A DNA stretch of 64,000 nucleotides. Source: Ramlibacter rhizophilus. Lineage in GTDB: Bacteria; Pseudomonadota; Gammaproteobacteria; Burkholderiales; Burkholderiaceae_C. The stretch lies in the NCBI RefSeq assembly GCF_004681965.1, contig NZ_SMLL01000006.1, positions 1-64,000 of the forward strand, given 5' to 3'. The notes under the pieces were generated by a model. That model was given only the letters and a program-made list of their open reading frames with translations. It made no database searches and was not told where the DNA came from. Below, one piece after another: positions 44,679-57,143 of this stretch (position 1 is the stretch's first letter; each line of letters opens with the position of its first letter). The position numbers and the translations under genes are program-made.

Positions 44679-45668
44679 TCAGCGCTTGTCGAGGCCGGCG
44701 GGCGGCCAGCTTTCGAGCTTCATGCCCAGGGTAAGGCCGCGCGAAGCGAGCACTTCCTTGATCTCGTTGAGCGACTTGCGACCCAGGTTGGGGGTCTTGA
44801 GCAGCTCGTTCTCGGTGCGCTGGATCAGGTCACCGATGTAGTAGATGTTCTCGGCCTTCAGGCAGTTGGCCGAGCGCACCGTGAGCTCGAGCTCGTCGAC
44901 CGGGCGCAGCAGGATCGGGTCGAACTGCTGCGAGGTGCGCTGCACCGGCTGGTCGAAGGCGGCCAGTTCGCTGCCTTCCAGTTGCGCGAAGACGGCCAGC
45001 TGCTCGACCAGGATCTTGGCCGAGGCGCGCACGGCGTCTTCGGCGGTGATGGCGCCGTTGGTCTCGATCTCCAGGACCAGCTTGTCCAGGTCGGTGCGCT
45101 GCTCGACGCGGGCGCTCTCGACGGTGTAGCTCACGCGCTTGACCGGCGAGAAGGATGCGTCCAGCACGATGCGGCCGATGGATTTGGTCGGCTCGTCGGC
45201 GTAGCGGCGCATGGTGCCCGGCACGTAGCCGCGGCCCTTCTCCACCTTGATCTGCATGTCGATCTTGCCGCCCTGGGACAGATGCGCGATGACGTGCTCG
45301 GGATTGATGATCTCGACGTCGTGCGGGGTCTGGATGTCGGCGGCCGTGACCGGGCCTTCACCATCCTTGCGCAGCGACAGCGTGACCTCGTCGCGGTTGT
45401 GGAGCTTGAACACCACGCCCTTGAGGTTCAGCAGGATCGCGACCACGTCTTCCTGGACGCCGTCGATCGACGAATACTCGTGAAGCACACCGGCAATGGT
45501 GACTTCGGTTGCCGCATACCCGACCATCGAGGACAGCAGCACACGCCGCAGGGCGTTGCCCAGCGTGTGGCCGTAGCCGCGCTCGAAGGGCTCCAGCGTC
45601 ACCTCGGCGCGGTTGGGGCCCAGCTGTTCCACGTTGATGGACTTGGGTTTCAGCAAATTGGTTTGCAT
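44679..45668 (-). CDS. rpoA: RNA polymerase alpha subunit
   Basis: Alpha (329 aa) assembles the polymerase core and contacts UP elements and activators. N-terminal domain: [26 protein letters not shown]-terminal domain: [23 protein letters not shown] with the conserved Arg and the [12 protein letters not shown] helix. The length is normal. It follows rpsD by 118 bases. Confidence 0.99.
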   Translation of the reverse strand: MQTNLLKPKSINVEQLGPNRAEVTLEPFERGYGHTLGNALRRVLLSSMVGYAATEVTIAGVLHEYSSIDGVQEDVVAILLNLKGVVFKLHNRDEVTLSLRKDGEGPVTAADIQTPHDVEIINPEHVIAHLSQGGKIDMQIKVEKGRGYVPGTMRRYADEPTKSIGRIVLDASFSPVKRVSYTVESARVEQRTDLDKLVLEIETNGAITAEDAVRASAKILVEQLAVFAQLEGSELAAFDQPVQRTSQQFDPILLRPVDELELTVRSANCLKAENIYYIGDLIQRTENELLKTPNLGRKSLNEIKEVLASRGLTLGMKLESWPPAGLDKR

Positions 45669-45786
45669 GCAGGACTTCCTCTCAATACCCCCGGCTCGTT
45701 ACACCGGTAAGGCTGGTGAAGCGCCCGGCCGCGGTGCCCCGCGGCCAGGAACGAAAAAACAGTGAGACCAGCGCGCGGATGCGGGA

Positions 45787-46410
45787 TCAGCGCGAATACA
45801 ACTCGACGATGAGCGATTCGTTGATGTCGGCGCCGAACTCGTCGCGGTCCGGAACCTTCTTGAACGTGCCTTCGGCCTTGTCGGCATTGACTTCGACCCA
45901 GGCGGGGATGCCGACCTGCTGCGCGAGCTGCAGGGCCTCGACCACGCGGTTCTGCTTCTTGGACTTTTCGCGCACGGCCACGACGTCACCGGCCTTGACC
46001 AGGTAGGACGGGATGTTCACCGGCAGGCCGTTGACCGTGATCGCCTTGTGCGAGACGAGCTGGCGCGCTTCGGCGCGGGTCGAGCCGAAGCCCATGCGGA
46101 ACACCACGTTGTCCAGGCGGGACTCCAGCAGCGCCAGCAGGTTGGCGCCGGAGTTGCCCTTGCGGCGCGAGGCTTCCTCGAAGTAGCGGCGGAACTGCTT
46201 TTCGAGCACGCCGTACATGCGCTTGACCTTCTGCTTCTCGCGCAGCTGCAGGCCGAAGTCGGAGGTGCGCTGGCCCGAGGTGCGGCCATGCTGGCCCGGC
46301 TTGGAGTCGAACTTGGCCTTGTCGCTGATCGAGCGGCGGGCGCTCTTGAGGAACAGGTCCGTGCCTTCGCGGCGGGAGAGTTTGGCCTTGGGGCCGAGGT
46401 AACGTGCCAC
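45787..46410 (-). CDS. rpsD: 30S ribosomal protein S4
   Basis: S4 (207 aa) is a primary 16S rRNA binder and in other bacteria represses the alpha operon. It starts [20 protein letters not shown] and carries the S4 RNA-binding domain ([27 protein letters not shown]). No zinc-binding cysteines are present in the N-terminal part. Confidence 0.99.
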   Translation of the reverse strand: MARYLGPKAKLSRREGTDLFLKSARRSISDKAKFDSKPGQHGRTSGQRTSDFGLQLREKQKVKRMYGVLEKQFRRYFEEASRRKGNSGANLLALLESRLDNVVFRMGFGSTRAEARQLVSHKAITVNGLPVNIPSYLVKAGDVVAVREKSKKQNRVVEALQLAQQVGIPAWVEVNADKAEGTFKKVPDRDEFGADINESLIVELYSR

Positions 46411-46540
46411 AGTCGTGTCCTTGTTGATGCTGCCGCGGCCATCCGCCGCGGGAGCCGGTCATCGGTCGATGCCGGCGGTGGGCTTGGTTGAACGAAAAAA
46501 CCGGCCTCTCAGTCGGCCGGCGTCGAGTGAGCCGGGCGGC

Positions 46541-46945
46541 TCAGATCCGGCGACGCTTCTGCGGGCGGCAGCCGTTGTGCGGCACCGGCGTCACGTCGGA
46601 GATCGAGTTGATGCGGATGCCCAGGGCGGCGAGCGCACGCACCGAGGACTCGCGACCCGGGCCGGGGCCCTTGATCTCGACGTCCAGGTTCTTGATGCCC
46701 TGTTCGATCGCGGCGCGGCCGGCGACTTCGGAGGCGACCTGCGCGGCGAAGGGCGTGGACTTGCGGGAGCCCTTGAAGCCCTGGCCACCCGAGGACGCCC
46801 AGGACAGCGCGTTGCCCTGGCGGTCGGTGATGGTGATGATGGTGTTGTTGAAGGAGGCGTGGACGTGCGCGACACCGTCGGACACGTTCTTGCGGACCTT
46901 CTTGCGCACGCGCTGGGCGGCGTTGCTGGCGGGAGACTTGGCCAT
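46541..46945 (-). CDS. rpsK: 30S ribosomal protein S11
   Basis: S11 (134 aa) forms the platform of the small subunit near the mRNA exit. [21 protein letters not shown] and the C-terminal [11 protein letters not shown] are family marks. It begins 18 bases after rpsM. Confidence 0.99.
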   Translation of the reverse strand: MAKSPASNAAQRVRKKVRKNVSDGVAHVHASFNNTIITITDRQGNALSWASSGGQGFKGSRKSTPFAAQVASEVAGRAAIEQGIKNLDVEIKGPGPGRESSVRALAALGIRINSISDVTPVPHNGCRPQKRRRI

Positions 46946-46963
46946 ATCGAATCTCTTTCCCGG

Positions 46964-47329
46964 TTATTTCTTCAGAGCCTGGGCCGCCTTGCGCGGACCC
47001 TTGCGGGTGCGGGCATTGGTGCGGGTGCGCTGACCGCGCATCGGCAGGCCGCGGCGATGGCGGAAACCACGGTAGCAGCCGATGTCCATCAGCCGCTTGA
47101 TGTTCATGGTGGTTTCGCGGCGCAGGTCACCTTCGATGGTGAACTGGCCGATCTGGTCGCGGATCTTCTCGAGGTCGGCGTCCGTGAGGTCCTTGACCTT
47201 CTTCGAATAGGCGATGCCACAGGCCTCGCAGATCTTGCGGGCGCGCGTGCGGCCGATGCCGAAGATGGCCGTCAGACCGATCTCAGCGTGTTGGTGCGGC
47301 GGGATGTTGATGCCAGCGATACGTGCCAT
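46964..47329 (-). CDS. rpsM: 30S ribosomal protein S13
   Basis: S13 (121 aa) contacts the large subunit and the P-site tRNA. The conserved start is [20 protein letters not shown] at 47329; sequence further upstream in frame belongs to rpmJ and secY on other frames. It ends with the usual basic tail ([21 protein letters not shown]). It starts 26 bases after rpmJ ends. Confidence 0.99.
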   Translation of the reverse strand: MARIAGINIPPHQHAEIGLTAIFGIGRTRARKICEACGIAYSKKVKDLTDADLEKIRDQIGQFTIEGDLRRETTMNIKRLMDIGCYRGFRHRRGLPMRGQRTRTNARTRKGPRKAAQALKK

Positions 47330-47355
47330 GTGCGTATTTCCTGTAACTCTGGGGG

Positions 47356-47469
47356 TCAGCCCTGGCGCTGCTTGTGGCGCGGATCGGTGCAGATCACGCG
47401 GACAACGCCCTTGCGACGGATGATCTTGCAGTTGCGGCAGATCTTCTTGACGGAAGCCGAAACTCTCAT
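47356..47469 (-). CDS. rpmJ: 50S ribosomal protein L36
   Basis: The 37-residue L36 begins [20 protein letters not shown] and keeps the zinc ligands Cys11, Cys14, Cys27 and His32 ([10 protein letters not shown]), so this is the zinc form. It follows secY by 27 bases; infA, often found between secY and rpmJ, is absent here. Confidence 0.97.
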   Translation of the reverse strand: MRVSASVKKICRNCKIIRRKGVVRVICTDPRHKQRQG

Positions 47470-47496
47470 GTGTCTTTCTCCTAAATGCCTGGGGCT

Positions 47497-48816
47497 TCAG
47501 CCGCCCACCGTTGTCTTGAAATTCGCCTTCTTGAGCAGCGATTCGTACTGCTGCGACATCAGGTAGTTCTGCACCTGCGCCATGAAGTCCATGGTCACGA
47601 CCACGATGATCAGCAAGGACGTGCCACCGAAGTAGAAGGGCACGTTGTAGCGAAGGATCAGGAACTCCGGCAGCAGGCACACGAGCGTGATGTACACGGC
47701 TCCGGCCAGCGTCAGGCGCACCAGGATCTTGTCGATGTAGCGGGCCGTCTGGTCACCCGGCCGGATGCCGGGGATGAAGGCGCCGCTCTTCTTCAGGTTG
47801 TCGGCCGTCTCCCTGCTGTTGAACACCAGTGCGGTGTAGAAGAAGCAGAAGAAGATGATGGCCGCCGCGTAGAGCATCACGTAGATCGGCTGTCCCGGCG
47901 AGAGCGTGGCCGCGATGTCGCGCAGCCAGCGCATGGAGTCGCCGGTGGCGAACCAGCCCGCCACCGTTGCGGGCAGCAGGATGATCGACGACGCGAAGAT
48001 CGGCGGGATCACGCCGGCCATGTTCAGCTTCAGCGGCAGGTGCGAGGACTGGCCCCCGTACACCTTGTTGCCGACCTGCCGGCGCGCATAGTTCACCAGG
48101 ATCTTGCGCTGCCCCCGCTCGACGAACACCACGAACCAGGTCACCACCGCCACCAGCGCCACGATCAGCAGCGCGATCAGGATGCTCATTGCGCCGGTTC
48201 GCACCAGCTCCAGCAGTCCGGCGATCGCACTGGGCAGGCCCGCGGCGATGCTCGCGAAGATCAGGATCGAGATGCCGTTGCCCAGCCCGCGTTCGGTGAT
48301 CTGCTCGCCCAGCCACATGAGGAACATGGTGCCCGCCGTGAGGCTGACCACCGTGGTCATGCGAAAGCCGAAGCCGGGGTTGATGACCAGGCCCGCCGAC
48401 GCTTCCAGCGCGATGGCGATGGACAGCGACTGGAAGATGGCCAGGCCCAGCGTGCCGTAGCGCGTGTACTGCGTGATCTTGCGCCGCCCGGCTTCGCCCT
48501 CCTTCTTCAGCTGTTCCAGCGTGGGGACCACGTAGGTGAGCAGCTGCATGATGATGGACGCCGAGATGTACGGCATGATCCCGAGGGCGAACACCGCGAA
48601 GCGCGAGAGCGCGCCGCCCGAGAACATGTTGAACAGGCTCAGGATGCCGCCCTGCTGACCCTGGAACAGGGCCTGCAGCTGCGTGGGGTCGATGCCCGGC
48701 ACGGGGATGTGCGCGCCGATGCGGTAGACCACCAGCGCGAGCAGCAGGAAAACCAGCCGGCGACGCAGGTCGCCGAACTTGCCGGTCTTCGCGATCTGGG
48801 CTGCACTAGTGGCCAC
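47497..48816 (-). CDS. secY: Protein translocase subunit SecY
   Basis: SecY (439 aa) is the channel of the Sec export and membrane insertion pathway. Ten membrane helices are visible; typical segments are [33 protein letters not shown] and the cytoplasmic loop ending [18 protein letters not shown]. It stands at its normal place, 24 bases after rplO. Confidence 0.99.
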   Translation of the reverse strand: MATSAAQIAKTGKFGDLRRRLVFLLLALVVYRIGAHIPVPGIDPTQLQALFQGQQGGILSLFNMFSGGALSRFAVFALGIMPYISASIIMQLLTYVVPTLEQLKKEGEAGRRKITQYTRYGTLGLAIFQSLSIAIALEASAGLVINPGFGFRMTTVVSLTAGTMFLMWLGEQITERGLGNGISILIFASIAAGLPSAIAGLLELVRTGAMSILIALLIVALVAVVTWFVVFVERGQRKILVNYARRQVGNKVYGGQSSHLPLKLNMAGVIPPIFASSIILLPATVAGWFATGDSMRWLRDIAATLSPGQPIYVMLYAAAIIFFCFFYTALVFNSRETADNLKKSGAFIPGIRPGDQTARYIDKILVRLTLAGAVYITLVCLLPEFLILRYNVPFYFGGTSLLIIVVVTMDFMAQVQNYLMSQQYESLLKKANFKTTVGG

Positions 48817-48840
48817 TGCAAGCTACCTCGAAGGAAACGT

Positions 48841-49275
48841 TCACTCGGCCAGGCTGCCACCGGCAGCTTCGATCGCGGCCTTGGCGCCGGCGGTCGCACC
48901 GATGCCCTTGAGCTTCACCGCGCGGGCGATCTCACCGGACTTGATGACCTTGACCACCTTGCAGATCTCGGGGACGAGGCCCGCTGCCTTGAGGGCGAGC
49001 AGGTCGACCTCGTCCGCGCCCAGCTTGTCCAGCGAGGTGAGCGAGACTTCGGCGTTGAACTTCAGCAGGTGCGACTTGAAACCGCGCTTAGGAAGGCGGC
49101 GCTGCAGCGGCATCTGGCCGCCTTCGAAGCCGACCTTGTGGTAGCCGCCCGAACGCGACTTCTGGCCCTTGTGGCCACGACCGGCGGTCTTGCCCAGGCC
49201 GGAGCCGATGCCACGGCCCACGCGGCGACGCGCCTTGCGCGCACCCGGGGCGGACTTGAGAGTGTTCAGTTCCAT
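48841..49275 (-). CDS. rplO: 50S ribosomal protein L15
   Basis: L15 (144 aa), a late-assembly large-subunit protein. [22 protein letters not shown] and [35 protein letters not shown] identify it. It begins 1 base after rpmD ends. Confidence 0.99.
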   Translation of the reverse strand: MELNTLKSAPGARKARRRVGRGIGSGLGKTAGRGHKGQKSRSGGYHKVGFEGGQMPLQRRLPKRGFKSHLLKFNAEVSLTSLDKLGADEVDLLALKAAGLVPEICKVVKVIKSGEIARAVKLKGIGATAGAKAAIEAAGGSLAE

Positions 49276-49276
49276 G

Positions 49277-49459
49277 TCAGAGCACCTGTACCAGGTAGGC
49301 GACCTTGTTGACCATGCCGCGCACCGCGGCCGTGTCTTCGAGTTCGCTCACGCTATTGAGCTTGCGCAGGCCCAGGCCCCGGACCGTCGCGCGATGCGAG
49401 GCCTTGGTGCCGATCGGGCTGCGAACGAGCTTGATCTTGATGGTTTTCTGTTCAGCCAT
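49277..49459 (-). CDS. rpmD: 50S ribosomal protein L30
   Basis: L30 (60 aa): [21 protein letters not shown] and [19 protein letters not shown] 49459 is chosen over 49465 because GGAG lies 8 bases before it and would be too close to the earlier ATG. Confidence 0.97.
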   Translation of the reverse strand: MAEQKTIKIKLVRSPIGTKASHRATVRGLGLRKLNSVSELEDTAAVRGMVNKVAYLVQVL

Positions 49460-49473
49460 GTGCATAGCTCCGG

Positions 49474-49995
49474 TCAGGCCGCGAACAGGTCTTCGACCGA
49501 CTTGCCGCGCTTGGCCGCCACTTCCCCAGGGGTCGTGGAGTTCTTGAGCGCGTCGAAGGTGGCGCGAACCATGTTGTAGGGGTTGGTCGAACCGTGGCTC
49601 TTGGCCACGATGTCGGTGATGCCCATGACCTCGAACACGGCGCGCATCGGGCCGCCGGCGATGATGCCGGTGCCCTTGGGGGCCGGCGCCATCATGACGC
49701 GCGCGGCGCCGTGGTGGCCCACCACGTTGTGGTGGATGGTGCCGTTCCTGAGGGACACCTTGGTCATGTTGCGACGGGCTTCTTCCATCGCCTTCTGCAC
49801 TGCCGCGGGCACTTCCTTGGACTTGCCCTTGCCCATGCCGACGCGGCCGTCGCCGTCGCCCACCACCGTGAGGGCGGCGAAACCGAGGATACGACCACCC
49901 TTGACGACCTTGGTCACGCGATTGACCGCGATCATCTTCTCCCGCAGGCCGTCTTCCGGACCGTCACCCTGGGGCTTCGCTTGCATTTTTGCCAT
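49474..49995 (-). CDS. rpsE: 30S ribosomal protein S5
   Basis: S5 (173 aa) takes part in mRNA unwinding and decoding accuracy. It has the double-stranded RNA-binding N-terminal domain ([33 protein letters not shown]) and the C-terminal [22 protein letters not shown]. Confidence 0.99.
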   Translation of the reverse strand: MAKMQAKPQGDGPEDGLREKMIAVNRVTKVVKGGRILGFAALTVVGDGDGRVGMGKGKSKEVPAAVQKAMEEARRNMTKVSLRNGTIHHNVVGHHGAARVMMAPAPKGTGIIAGGPMRAVFEVMGITDIVAKSHGSTNPYNMVRATFDALKNSTTPGEVAAKRGKSVEDLFAA

Positions 49996-50012
49996 TTGTG
50001 TATCCGTGTCCG

Positions 50013-50378
50013 TTAGAACTGCAGGCCCGCTTCACGGGCGGCATCGGCCAGAGCCTTGACGCGGCCGTGGTAGGCGAAGCCGGAGCGGTCGAAGGCGACC
50101 TTCTCGACACCGGCAGCCTTGGCCTTCTCGGCGATCAGCTTGCCCACGACCTGGGCGGCCGAGGCGTTGCCACCCTTGCCCGAACCCCCGAGCTGCTCGC
50201 GGATGTCCTTCTGGGCGGTGGAAGCGGAGGCCAGCACCTTGCTGCCGTCTTCGGAGATGACGGCAGCGTAGATGTGCAGGTTGGTGCGGTTGACGGTCAG
50301 CCGCGCCACGCCTTGCTGGGCAATGCGGATGCGGGTCTGACGGGCGCGGCGCAGGCGCTGCTCTTTCTTGGTCAACAT
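50013..50378 (-). CDS. rplR: 50S ribosomal protein L18
   Basis: L18 (121 aa) binds 5S rRNA. It starts [19 protein letters not shown] and ends [15 protein letters not shown], both typical. Confidence 0.99.
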   Translation of the reverse strand: MLTKKEQRLRRARQTRIRIAQQGVARLTVNRTNLHIYAAVISEDGSKVLASASTAQKDIREQLGGSGKGGNASAAQVVGKLIAEKAKAAGVEKVAFDRSGFAYHGRVKALADAAREAGLQF

Positions 50379-50389
50379 GATGCGGCCCC

Positions 50390-50923
50390 TTACTTCTTCT
50401 TGGTCTCTTTGATCGTGATCTTCTCGTCCGCGTAGCGGATGCCTTTGCCCTTGTAGGGCTCGGGCGGACGGATCGCACGAATCTCGGCGGCCACCTGGCC
50501 GACGCGCTGGCGGTCGGCGCCCTTGATCACGATTTCCGTGGGCGCGGGCGTGGCGACGGTGATGCCGGCGGGCATGTCCTTGTTGACCGGGTGCGAGAAG
50601 CCCACGGCCAGGTTCAGCTTGGCGCCCTGCGCGGTGGCCTTGTAGCCCACGCCGACCAGGCTGAGCTTCTTCTCGAAGCCCTTGGTCACGCCCACGACCA
50701 TGTTGTTGACCAGCTGGCGCATGGTGCCGCTCATGGCATTGGCTTCACGCGACTCGTCGACCGGCTTGAAGGTCAGCTTGCCGTTGTCGTTGACGACCTT
50801 GACCAGGGCATTGGTGGACAGCGACAGCTGGCCGCCGGTGCCCTTGACGCTGATCTGGTCGTCCTTGATCTGCACGTCCACGCCCTGCGGGACGGCGACC
50901 GGGTTCTTTCCTACTCGGGACAT
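50390..50923 (-). CDS. rplF: 50S ribosomal protein L6
   Basis: L6 (177 aa) lies near the factor-binding site. [17 protein letters not shown] at the start, [12 protein letters not shown] in the middle and the C-terminal [17 protein letters not shown] motif are diagnostic. Confidence 0.99.
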   Translation of the reverse strand: MSRVGKNPVAVPQGVDVQIKDDQISVKGTGGQLSLSTNALVKVVNDNGKLTFKPVDESREANAMSGTMRQLVNNMVVGVTKGFEKKLSLVGVGYKATAQGAKLNLAVGFSHPVNKDMPAGITVATPAPTEIVIKGADRQRVGQVAAEIRAIRPPEPYKGKGIRYADEKITIKETKKK

Positions 50924-50939
50924 TGCTCTTTCCTTCCCT

Positions 50940-51335
50940 TTAGGCGACGTAGCACAGGACTTCGCCGCCCACGCCGGTGGCGCGCGCCTTGCGGTCGGTC
51001 ATCACGCCCTTGGGCGTGGTGACGATGGCGACTCCGAGGCCGTTCATGACCTGCGGAATGGCGTCGCGGCCCTTGTAGATGCGAAGGCCGGGACGGCTCA
51101 CGCGCTCGATGCGCTCGATCACCGGACGGCCGGCGTAGTACTTGAGGGCGATCTGGAGCTCGCTCTTGCCGCCTTCCTGCTTGACCTGGAAGCCGTCGAT
51201 ATAGCCCTCGTCCTTCAGCACCTGGGCGATGGCGACCTTCAGGTTGGAGGACGGCACGCTCACCGTGGCCTTGGCCACCATCTGCGCGTTGCGGATGCGG
51301 GTCAGCAGGTCGGCGATGGGATCACTCATGCTCAT
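50940..51335 (-). CDS. rpsH: 30S ribosomal protein S8
   Basis: S8 (131 aa) binds the central domain of 16S rRNA and is the repressor of the spc operon in enterobacteria. It starts [20 protein letters not shown] and ends with [20 protein letters not shown]. Confidence 0.99.
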   Translation of the reverse strand: MSMSDPIADLLTRIRNAQMVAKATVSVPSSNLKVAIAQVLKDEGYIDGFQVKQEGGKSELQIALKYYAGRPVIERIERVSRPGLRIYKGRDAIPQVMNGLGVAIVTTPKGVMTDRKARATGVGGEVLCYVA

Positions 51336-51356
51336 GTTCTGTCTCTCCTGCCTGGC

Positions 51357-51662
51357 TTACCAGCTGGCCTTGATCACGCCCGGGATGTCGCCGGTGAAGG
51401 CCATCTCGCGGATCTTGTTGCGGGCCAGTCCGAACTGGCGGAAGGTGCCGCGCGGGCGACCCGTGATCTCGCAGCGGTTGCGAAGCCGGGTGGGGTTGGC
51501 GTTGCGGGGCAGCTGCTGGAGGGCCAGGCGCGCGGCAGCGCGCTCTTCGCCGGTCTTCTTGGCGTCTTCGGTGATCGCCTTCAGTTCCGCGTGCTTCTTC
51601 GCGTACTTGGCGACCAGTTTTTCTCGCTTGAGCTCGCGCTCGATCAAAGCTTTCTTAGCCAC
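51357..51662 (-). CDS. rpsN: 30S ribosomal protein S14
   Basis: S14 (101 aa) starts with GTG at 51662 (product [11 protein letters not shown]), preceded by TGAGGT at the right distance; the frame is open further upstream but overlaps rplE and is unlike S14. It lacks the zinc-finger cysteines, so it is the long C-minus form. [21 protein letters not shown] is the family motif. Confidence 0.98.
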   Translation of the reverse strand: MAKKALIERELKREKLVAKYAKKHAELKAITEDAKKTGEERAAARLALQQLPRNANPTRLRNRCEITGRPRGTFRQFGLARNKIREMAFTGDIPGVIKASW

Positions 51663-51670
51663 GGTGTACC

Positions 51671-52210
51671 TCAGGACTTGAACGGGAAACGGAAGCCGGA
51701 CAGCAGTGCCTTGCACTCTTCGTCGGTCTTGGCCGTGGTCGTGATGCTGATGTTCAGGCCGCGCAGGGCATCGACCTTGTCGTACTCGATCTCGGGGAAG
51801 ATGATCTGTTCCTTGACCCCGATGTTGTAGTTGCCGCGGCCGTCGAAGGCACGGGCGGACACACCGCGGAAGTCACGCACGCGCGGCAGCGCGATGGTGA
51901 CGAAGCGGTCCAGGAATTCGTACATGCGCGTGCCGCGCAGCGTCACCATGGTGCCGATGGCCTGGCCTTCGCGGATCTTGAAGCCGGCGATGGCCTTCTT
52001 GGCCTTGGTGATCACGGGCTTCTGGCCGGCGATCTTGGTCAGGTCGCCGACGGCGTTGTCCATCACCTTCTTGTCGGCCACCGCTTCCGAGACACCCATG
52101 TTCAGGGTGATCTTGGTCAGGCGCGGGACCTCCATCGGGGACTTGTAGCCGAACTTCTGGGTCAGCTCGGGGACCACCTTCTCGAGGTAATGCTTCTTGA
52201 GTCGTGCCAT
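51671..52210 (-). CDS. rplE: 50S ribosomal protein L5
   Basis: L5 (179 aa) binds 5S rRNA and contacts the P-site t[24 protein letters not shown] and the [24 protein letters not shown] region are characteristic. Confidence 0.99.
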   Translation of the reverse strand: MARLKKHYLEKVVPELTQKFGYKSPMEVPRLTKITLNMGVSEAVADKKVMDNAVGDLTKIAGQKPVITKAKKAIAGFKIREGQAIGTMVTLRGTRMYEFLDRFVTIALPRVRDFRGVSARAFDGRGNYNIGVKEQIIFPEIEYDKVDALRGLNISITTTAKTDEECKALLSGFRFPFKS

Positions 52211-52221
52211 GTCGATGCCCC

Positions 52222-52539
52222 TCAGGCCGCCTTGATTTCGTCGCCGGAGGACTTGAACACGCGCACGCGCTTGTCGCCCTCGACCTTGATGCCCACGCGA
52301 TCGGCCTTGCCGGTCGCGGGATTGAAGATGGCCACGTTGGACTGGTGGATCGGCATGGATTTCTCCACGATGCCGCCCGTGGTGCCCTTCATGGGATTCG
52401 GCTTGGTGTGCTTCTTGACCAGGTTGATGCCCTCGACGACCACATGGTCCTCGTCCTTGCGCAGCACCACGCGGCCCCGCTTGCCCTTGTCGCGGCCCGC
52501 GAGCACGATCACTTCGTCGCCTTTGCGAATCTTGTTCAT
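52222..52539 (-). CDS. rplX: 50S ribosomal protein L24
   Basis: L24 (105 aa) is an assembly initiator with a KOW domain: [21 protein letters not shown]. It sits 12 bases after rplN. Confidence 0.99.
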   Translation of the reverse strand: MNKIRKGDEVIVLAGRDKGKRGRVVLRKDEDHVVVEGINLVKKHTKPNPMKGTTGGIVEKSMPIHQSNVAIFNPATGKADRVGIKVEGDKRVRVFKSSGDEIKAA

Positions 52540-52551
52540 GAACGCGTCCTC

Positions 52552-52920
52552 TTACAGAACTTCAGGGGCCAGCGACACGATCTTCATGAACTTCTCGGTG
52601 CGCAGCTCGCGCGTCACCGGGCCGAAGATGCGGGTGCCGATCGGCTCCAGCTTGTTATTGAGCAGCACGGCGGCATTGCCGTCGAACTTGACTAGGGAGC
52701 CATCGCCACGGCGGATGCCCTTGGCGGTGCGGACCACCACGGCGCTGTAGATCTCGCCTTTCTTGACGCGACCGCGCGGGGCAGCTTCCTTGACGCTCAC
52801 CTTGATGATGTCGCCCACGCTGGCGTAGCGACGCTTGGAGCCACCGAGCACCTTGATGCACAGAACGGACTTCGCACCGGTGTTGTCGGCAACTTCGAGC
52901 CGAGATTCAGTCTGGATCAT
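52552..52920 (-). CDS. rplN: 50S ribosomal protein L14
   Basis: L14 (122 aa) forms an inter-subunit bridge. The start [19 protein letters not shown] is the conserved one. It is the first gene of this spc block: rpsQ, rpmC and the rest of the S10 operon, which normally lie upstream, are replaced by glpD. A 150-base leader follows a consensus-like promoter at 53077-53104. Confidence 0.99.
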   Translation of the reverse strand: MIQTESRLEVADNTGAKSVLCIKVLGGSKRRYASVGDIIKVSVKEAAPRGRVKKGEIYSAVVVRTAKGIRRGDGSLVKFDGNAAVLLNNKLEPIGTRIFGPVTRELRTEKFMKIVSLAPEVL

Positions 52921-53076
52921 TGCAGTGTTGTTCCCAACTTGTTCCGAAGGCTCCCTGAAGGACGATCCCACAGGGCATCGGAGCAGTCTTGGGCCCGCCG
53001 TCGCAGCGCCCTGCCAGGTAGCGGCAGGCCGAAGCTTCGAATGGGCAGAAGTTCGCCAAAAAATGGCGAGCCCGCG

Positions 53077-53104
53077 ATTATGACCGATTGAAAGGCTTTG
53101 TCAA
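53077..53104 (-). promoter_or_regulatory. Strong sigma-70 promoter of the spc operon
   Basis: On the minus strand TTGACA (53099-53104), a 16-base spacer and CATAAT (53077-53082). It starts only 10 bases after the glpD stop. The transcript leader contains a small CGCCA/TGGCG hairpin (53054-53068). Confidence 0.85.
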
Positions 53105-53114
53105 CAGTCGGGCT

Positions 53115-54709
53115 CTACCGCACTTCCCGCAGGTAGCTCGCGGCCAGTTCGGCGAAGGCCGCCGCCTGCGGATCGGCGCCGGTCTCGGCCTGCAGGATGG
53201 CGGCGACCTGCGGCCCCAGCGCGGCGGCCAGGGCGGCGTCCAGGAAGAGGAGCCGGCTGCGCCGGGCGAGCACGTCTTCCACCGTGCGGGCGTATTCGTG
53301 GCGGGCCGCGAAGCGCACCATGGCCTCGGACAGCCCCCCGCCGAGCTGGTGCTCGCGTCCGGGCAGCTGCGCCAACTGGCCGGCTTCGCTGCCATACAGG
53401 TGGGGGCCGGGGGCGGCGGCGATCGGGTGCACCGCGGCCTCGCGCCCGGGCGCGCCCACGAGGCGCAGCTCGCGCGTGAGGCCGGTCGGCCCGGTCGGCA
53501 GCAGGCCCGCCCGGACGCACTTGTCCAGCACGTCCTCGGCCATGGCGCGGTAGGTGGTCCACTTGCCGCCGGTGACGGTGACCAGACCGCTCTTGCTCAC
53601 GAGCACCGTGTGCTCGCGGCTGATGGCCTGGGTGCGCTCGGCGTCGTCGCCGACCGGCCGCACCAGCGGGCGCAGGCCCACCCAGACGCTGCGCACGTCC
53701 TCGCGCCGGGGCGCCCGGACCAGGTAGCGGGCCGATTCGGACAGGATGAAGTCCAGCTCGGCGGCGAAGGGCCGGGGCTCCTGCGGCAGGTCCGTGCGCG
53801 GCGTGTCCGTGGTGCCGAGGATCAGCTTGCCGAGCCAGGGCACGCCGAACAGGACCCGGCCGTCGGCCGTCTTGGGCACCAGCAGCGCATGGTCCCCCGG
53901 CAGGAACTCGCGGTCCACCACCAGGTGCACGCCCTGGCTGGGCGCGACCATGGACTCGACCGCCCGGCCGATGGCCGCGCCGTCCTGGCGCCGCAGGGCA
54001 TCGACCCAGACGCCGGTGGCATTGACCACGCAGCGCGCGCGCAGCTCGAAGGCGCGGCCGGACTCCATGTCGCGGCAGGCGACGCCGCTCACCCGGCCCT
54101 GCTCGTGCAGCAGGCCGGTGGCGGCGCAGTAGTTGACGACGAGGGCGCCGCGGCTCGCGGCCGTGCGCGCCAGGGCCAGGGCCAGGCGGGCGTCGTCGAA
54201 CTGCGCGTCCCAGTACTTGACGCCGCCCTTGAGCCCGTCGCCGCGCGCCGTGGGCAGGCAGGCCAGGGTCTGGCGGCGGCCGAGGAATTCGGTCGCGCCC
54301 AGGCCGGCGCGTCCGGCCAGGCCGTCGTAGACCTTCAGGCCCAGGCCGTAGAAGGGCGTCTCCCAGTGCCGATAGGACGGCATGACGAAGGGCAGGGGCT
54401 GGGCCAGGTGCGGCGCGTTGCGCAGCAGCGTGGTGCGCTCGTGCAGGGCCTCGCGCACCAGGGCGATGTTGCCTTGCGCGAGGTAGCGCACGCCGCCGTG
54501 CAGCAGCTTGGTGGCGCGCGAGGAGGTGCCCTTGGCGAAGTCGTGCGATTCGACCAGCACCACCGACAGGCCGCGGGCGGCAGCGTCCAGCGCCACGCCC
54601 AGACCGGTGGCGCCGCCGCCGACGACCGCCAGGTCCCAGGTGCCCGGCGCGGCCAGGCGCGCAAGCAGCTCTTCGCGCCGGGTCGGCGCGGCCAGGGGGG
54701 TTGCGCCGC

Positions 54710-54713
<4 letters not shown>
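53115..54713 (-). CDS. glpD: Aerobic glycerol-3-phosphate dehydrogenase
   Basis: Membrane-associated FAD enzyme (532 aa) that oxidises sn-glycerol 3-phosphate to dihydroxyacetone phosphate and passes electrons to quinone. FAD site [19 protein letters not shown] near residue 22; [14 protein letters not shown] and [15 protein letters not shown] are family motifs. GTG at 54713 is chosen: it overlaps the glpK stop as GTGA and gives the normal length. Last gene of the LacI-type operon; no terminator is seen before the rplN promoter. Confidence 0.95.
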
Positions 54714-56206
<1,493 letters not shown>

Positions 56207-56213
56207 GGGGGCG

Positions 56214-57143
56214 CTACTCTAGCCCAGCCGCGACCCGGAACCCGCCGTTGCTCGCGCTGCTGCCGGGCGTGTTCGCGCCGCGCGCGGCCACGCGGTAGCG
56301 GTTGCAGTAGGAGGCGTGGCAGAGGAAGGATCCGCTCCGCATGGAGCGCCGGCCCGTGGGCTTGTCCTGCAGCGGGTCCACGGAGGCGGTCGCGCGGTGG
56401 TAGTCGGCGCTGAACCAGTCGGCGCACCACTCCCAGGCGTTGCCGGCCATGTGGTGCAGGCCGAAGCCGTTGGCCGGGCCCGAGGCGGCCGGGACCGTGC
56501 CGGGCGACCAGCCCTCGGCGGGGGCGTTGGGAAAGGTCCCCTGCCAGGTGTTGCAGCGTCGCTCGCCGCCGGGCTCGAAGTCGTCGCCCCAGGGATAGCG
56601 GCACTGCGACAGGCCGCCGCGCGCGGCGTACTCCCATTCGGCTTCGGTGGGCAGGCGCGCGCCGGCCCAGGCGCAGTACGCGGCGGCGTCATTCCAGCTG
56701 ATGTGAACCACCGGATGGTCGGGGCGGTCATGGACCCAGGAACCCGGGCCGGCCGGCCGCTGCCAGCAGGCGCCCTCCACCGGCAGCCACCAGGGCAACT
56801 CGCGCGAGACCTGGCGCGCGCTGCGGCGCAGGTCCGGGCCCACCTGCAGGTAGAAGACGAAGGAGAAGCCGACCTGCTCCGCTTCGGTGATGTAGCCCGT
56901 GGCGCGGACGAAGTCGCGGAACTGCGCGTTGGTGACCGCGGTGGGCGCGATGCGGAAGGCGCTCACGCGCACCTCGCGCACCGGCCCCTCGCCATCCTCG
57001 GCGAAGCCTTCCGCGTCGTCGGTGCCCATGAGGAAGGCGCCGCCGGGAAGGCGCACCCAGGCCTGCCCCTGCGCCGTCCCGGCCGCGGGCATGACGGACG
57101 CGGCGGTCGCACCGCCGCCGGCCGGCATGCAGCAGCTGCTCAC
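56214..57143 (-). CDS. Formylglycine-generating enzyme (sulfatase-modifying factor)
   Basis: A 309-residue FGE/SUMF1-type copper oxidase that converts the active-site cysteine of a sulfatase to formylglycine, using O2. Seen: [21 protein letters not shown] near residue 34, [26 protein letters not shown] and the C-terminal [10 protein letters not shown] with both catalytic cysteines (about residues 275 and 280). GTG 57143 overlaps the sulfatase stop as GTGA and has GGGAAG before it; ATG 57128 is the alternative. Its client is surely the adjacent sulfatase. Confidence 0.94.
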   Translation of the reverse strand: MSSCCMPAGGGATAASVMPAAGTAQGQAWVRLPGGAFLMGTDDAEGFAEDGEGPVREVRVSAFRIAPTAVTNAQFRDFVRATGYITEAEQVGFSFVFYLQVGPDLRRSARQVSRELPWWLPVEGACWQRPAGPGSWVHDRPDHPVVHISWNDAAAYCAWAGARLPTEAEWEYAARGGLSQCRYPWGDDFEPGGERRCNTWQGTFPNAPAEGWSPGTVPAASGPANGFGLHHMAGNAWEWCADWFSADYHRATASVDPLQDKPTGRRSMRSGSFLCHASYCNRYRVAARGANTPGSSASNGGFRVAAGLE

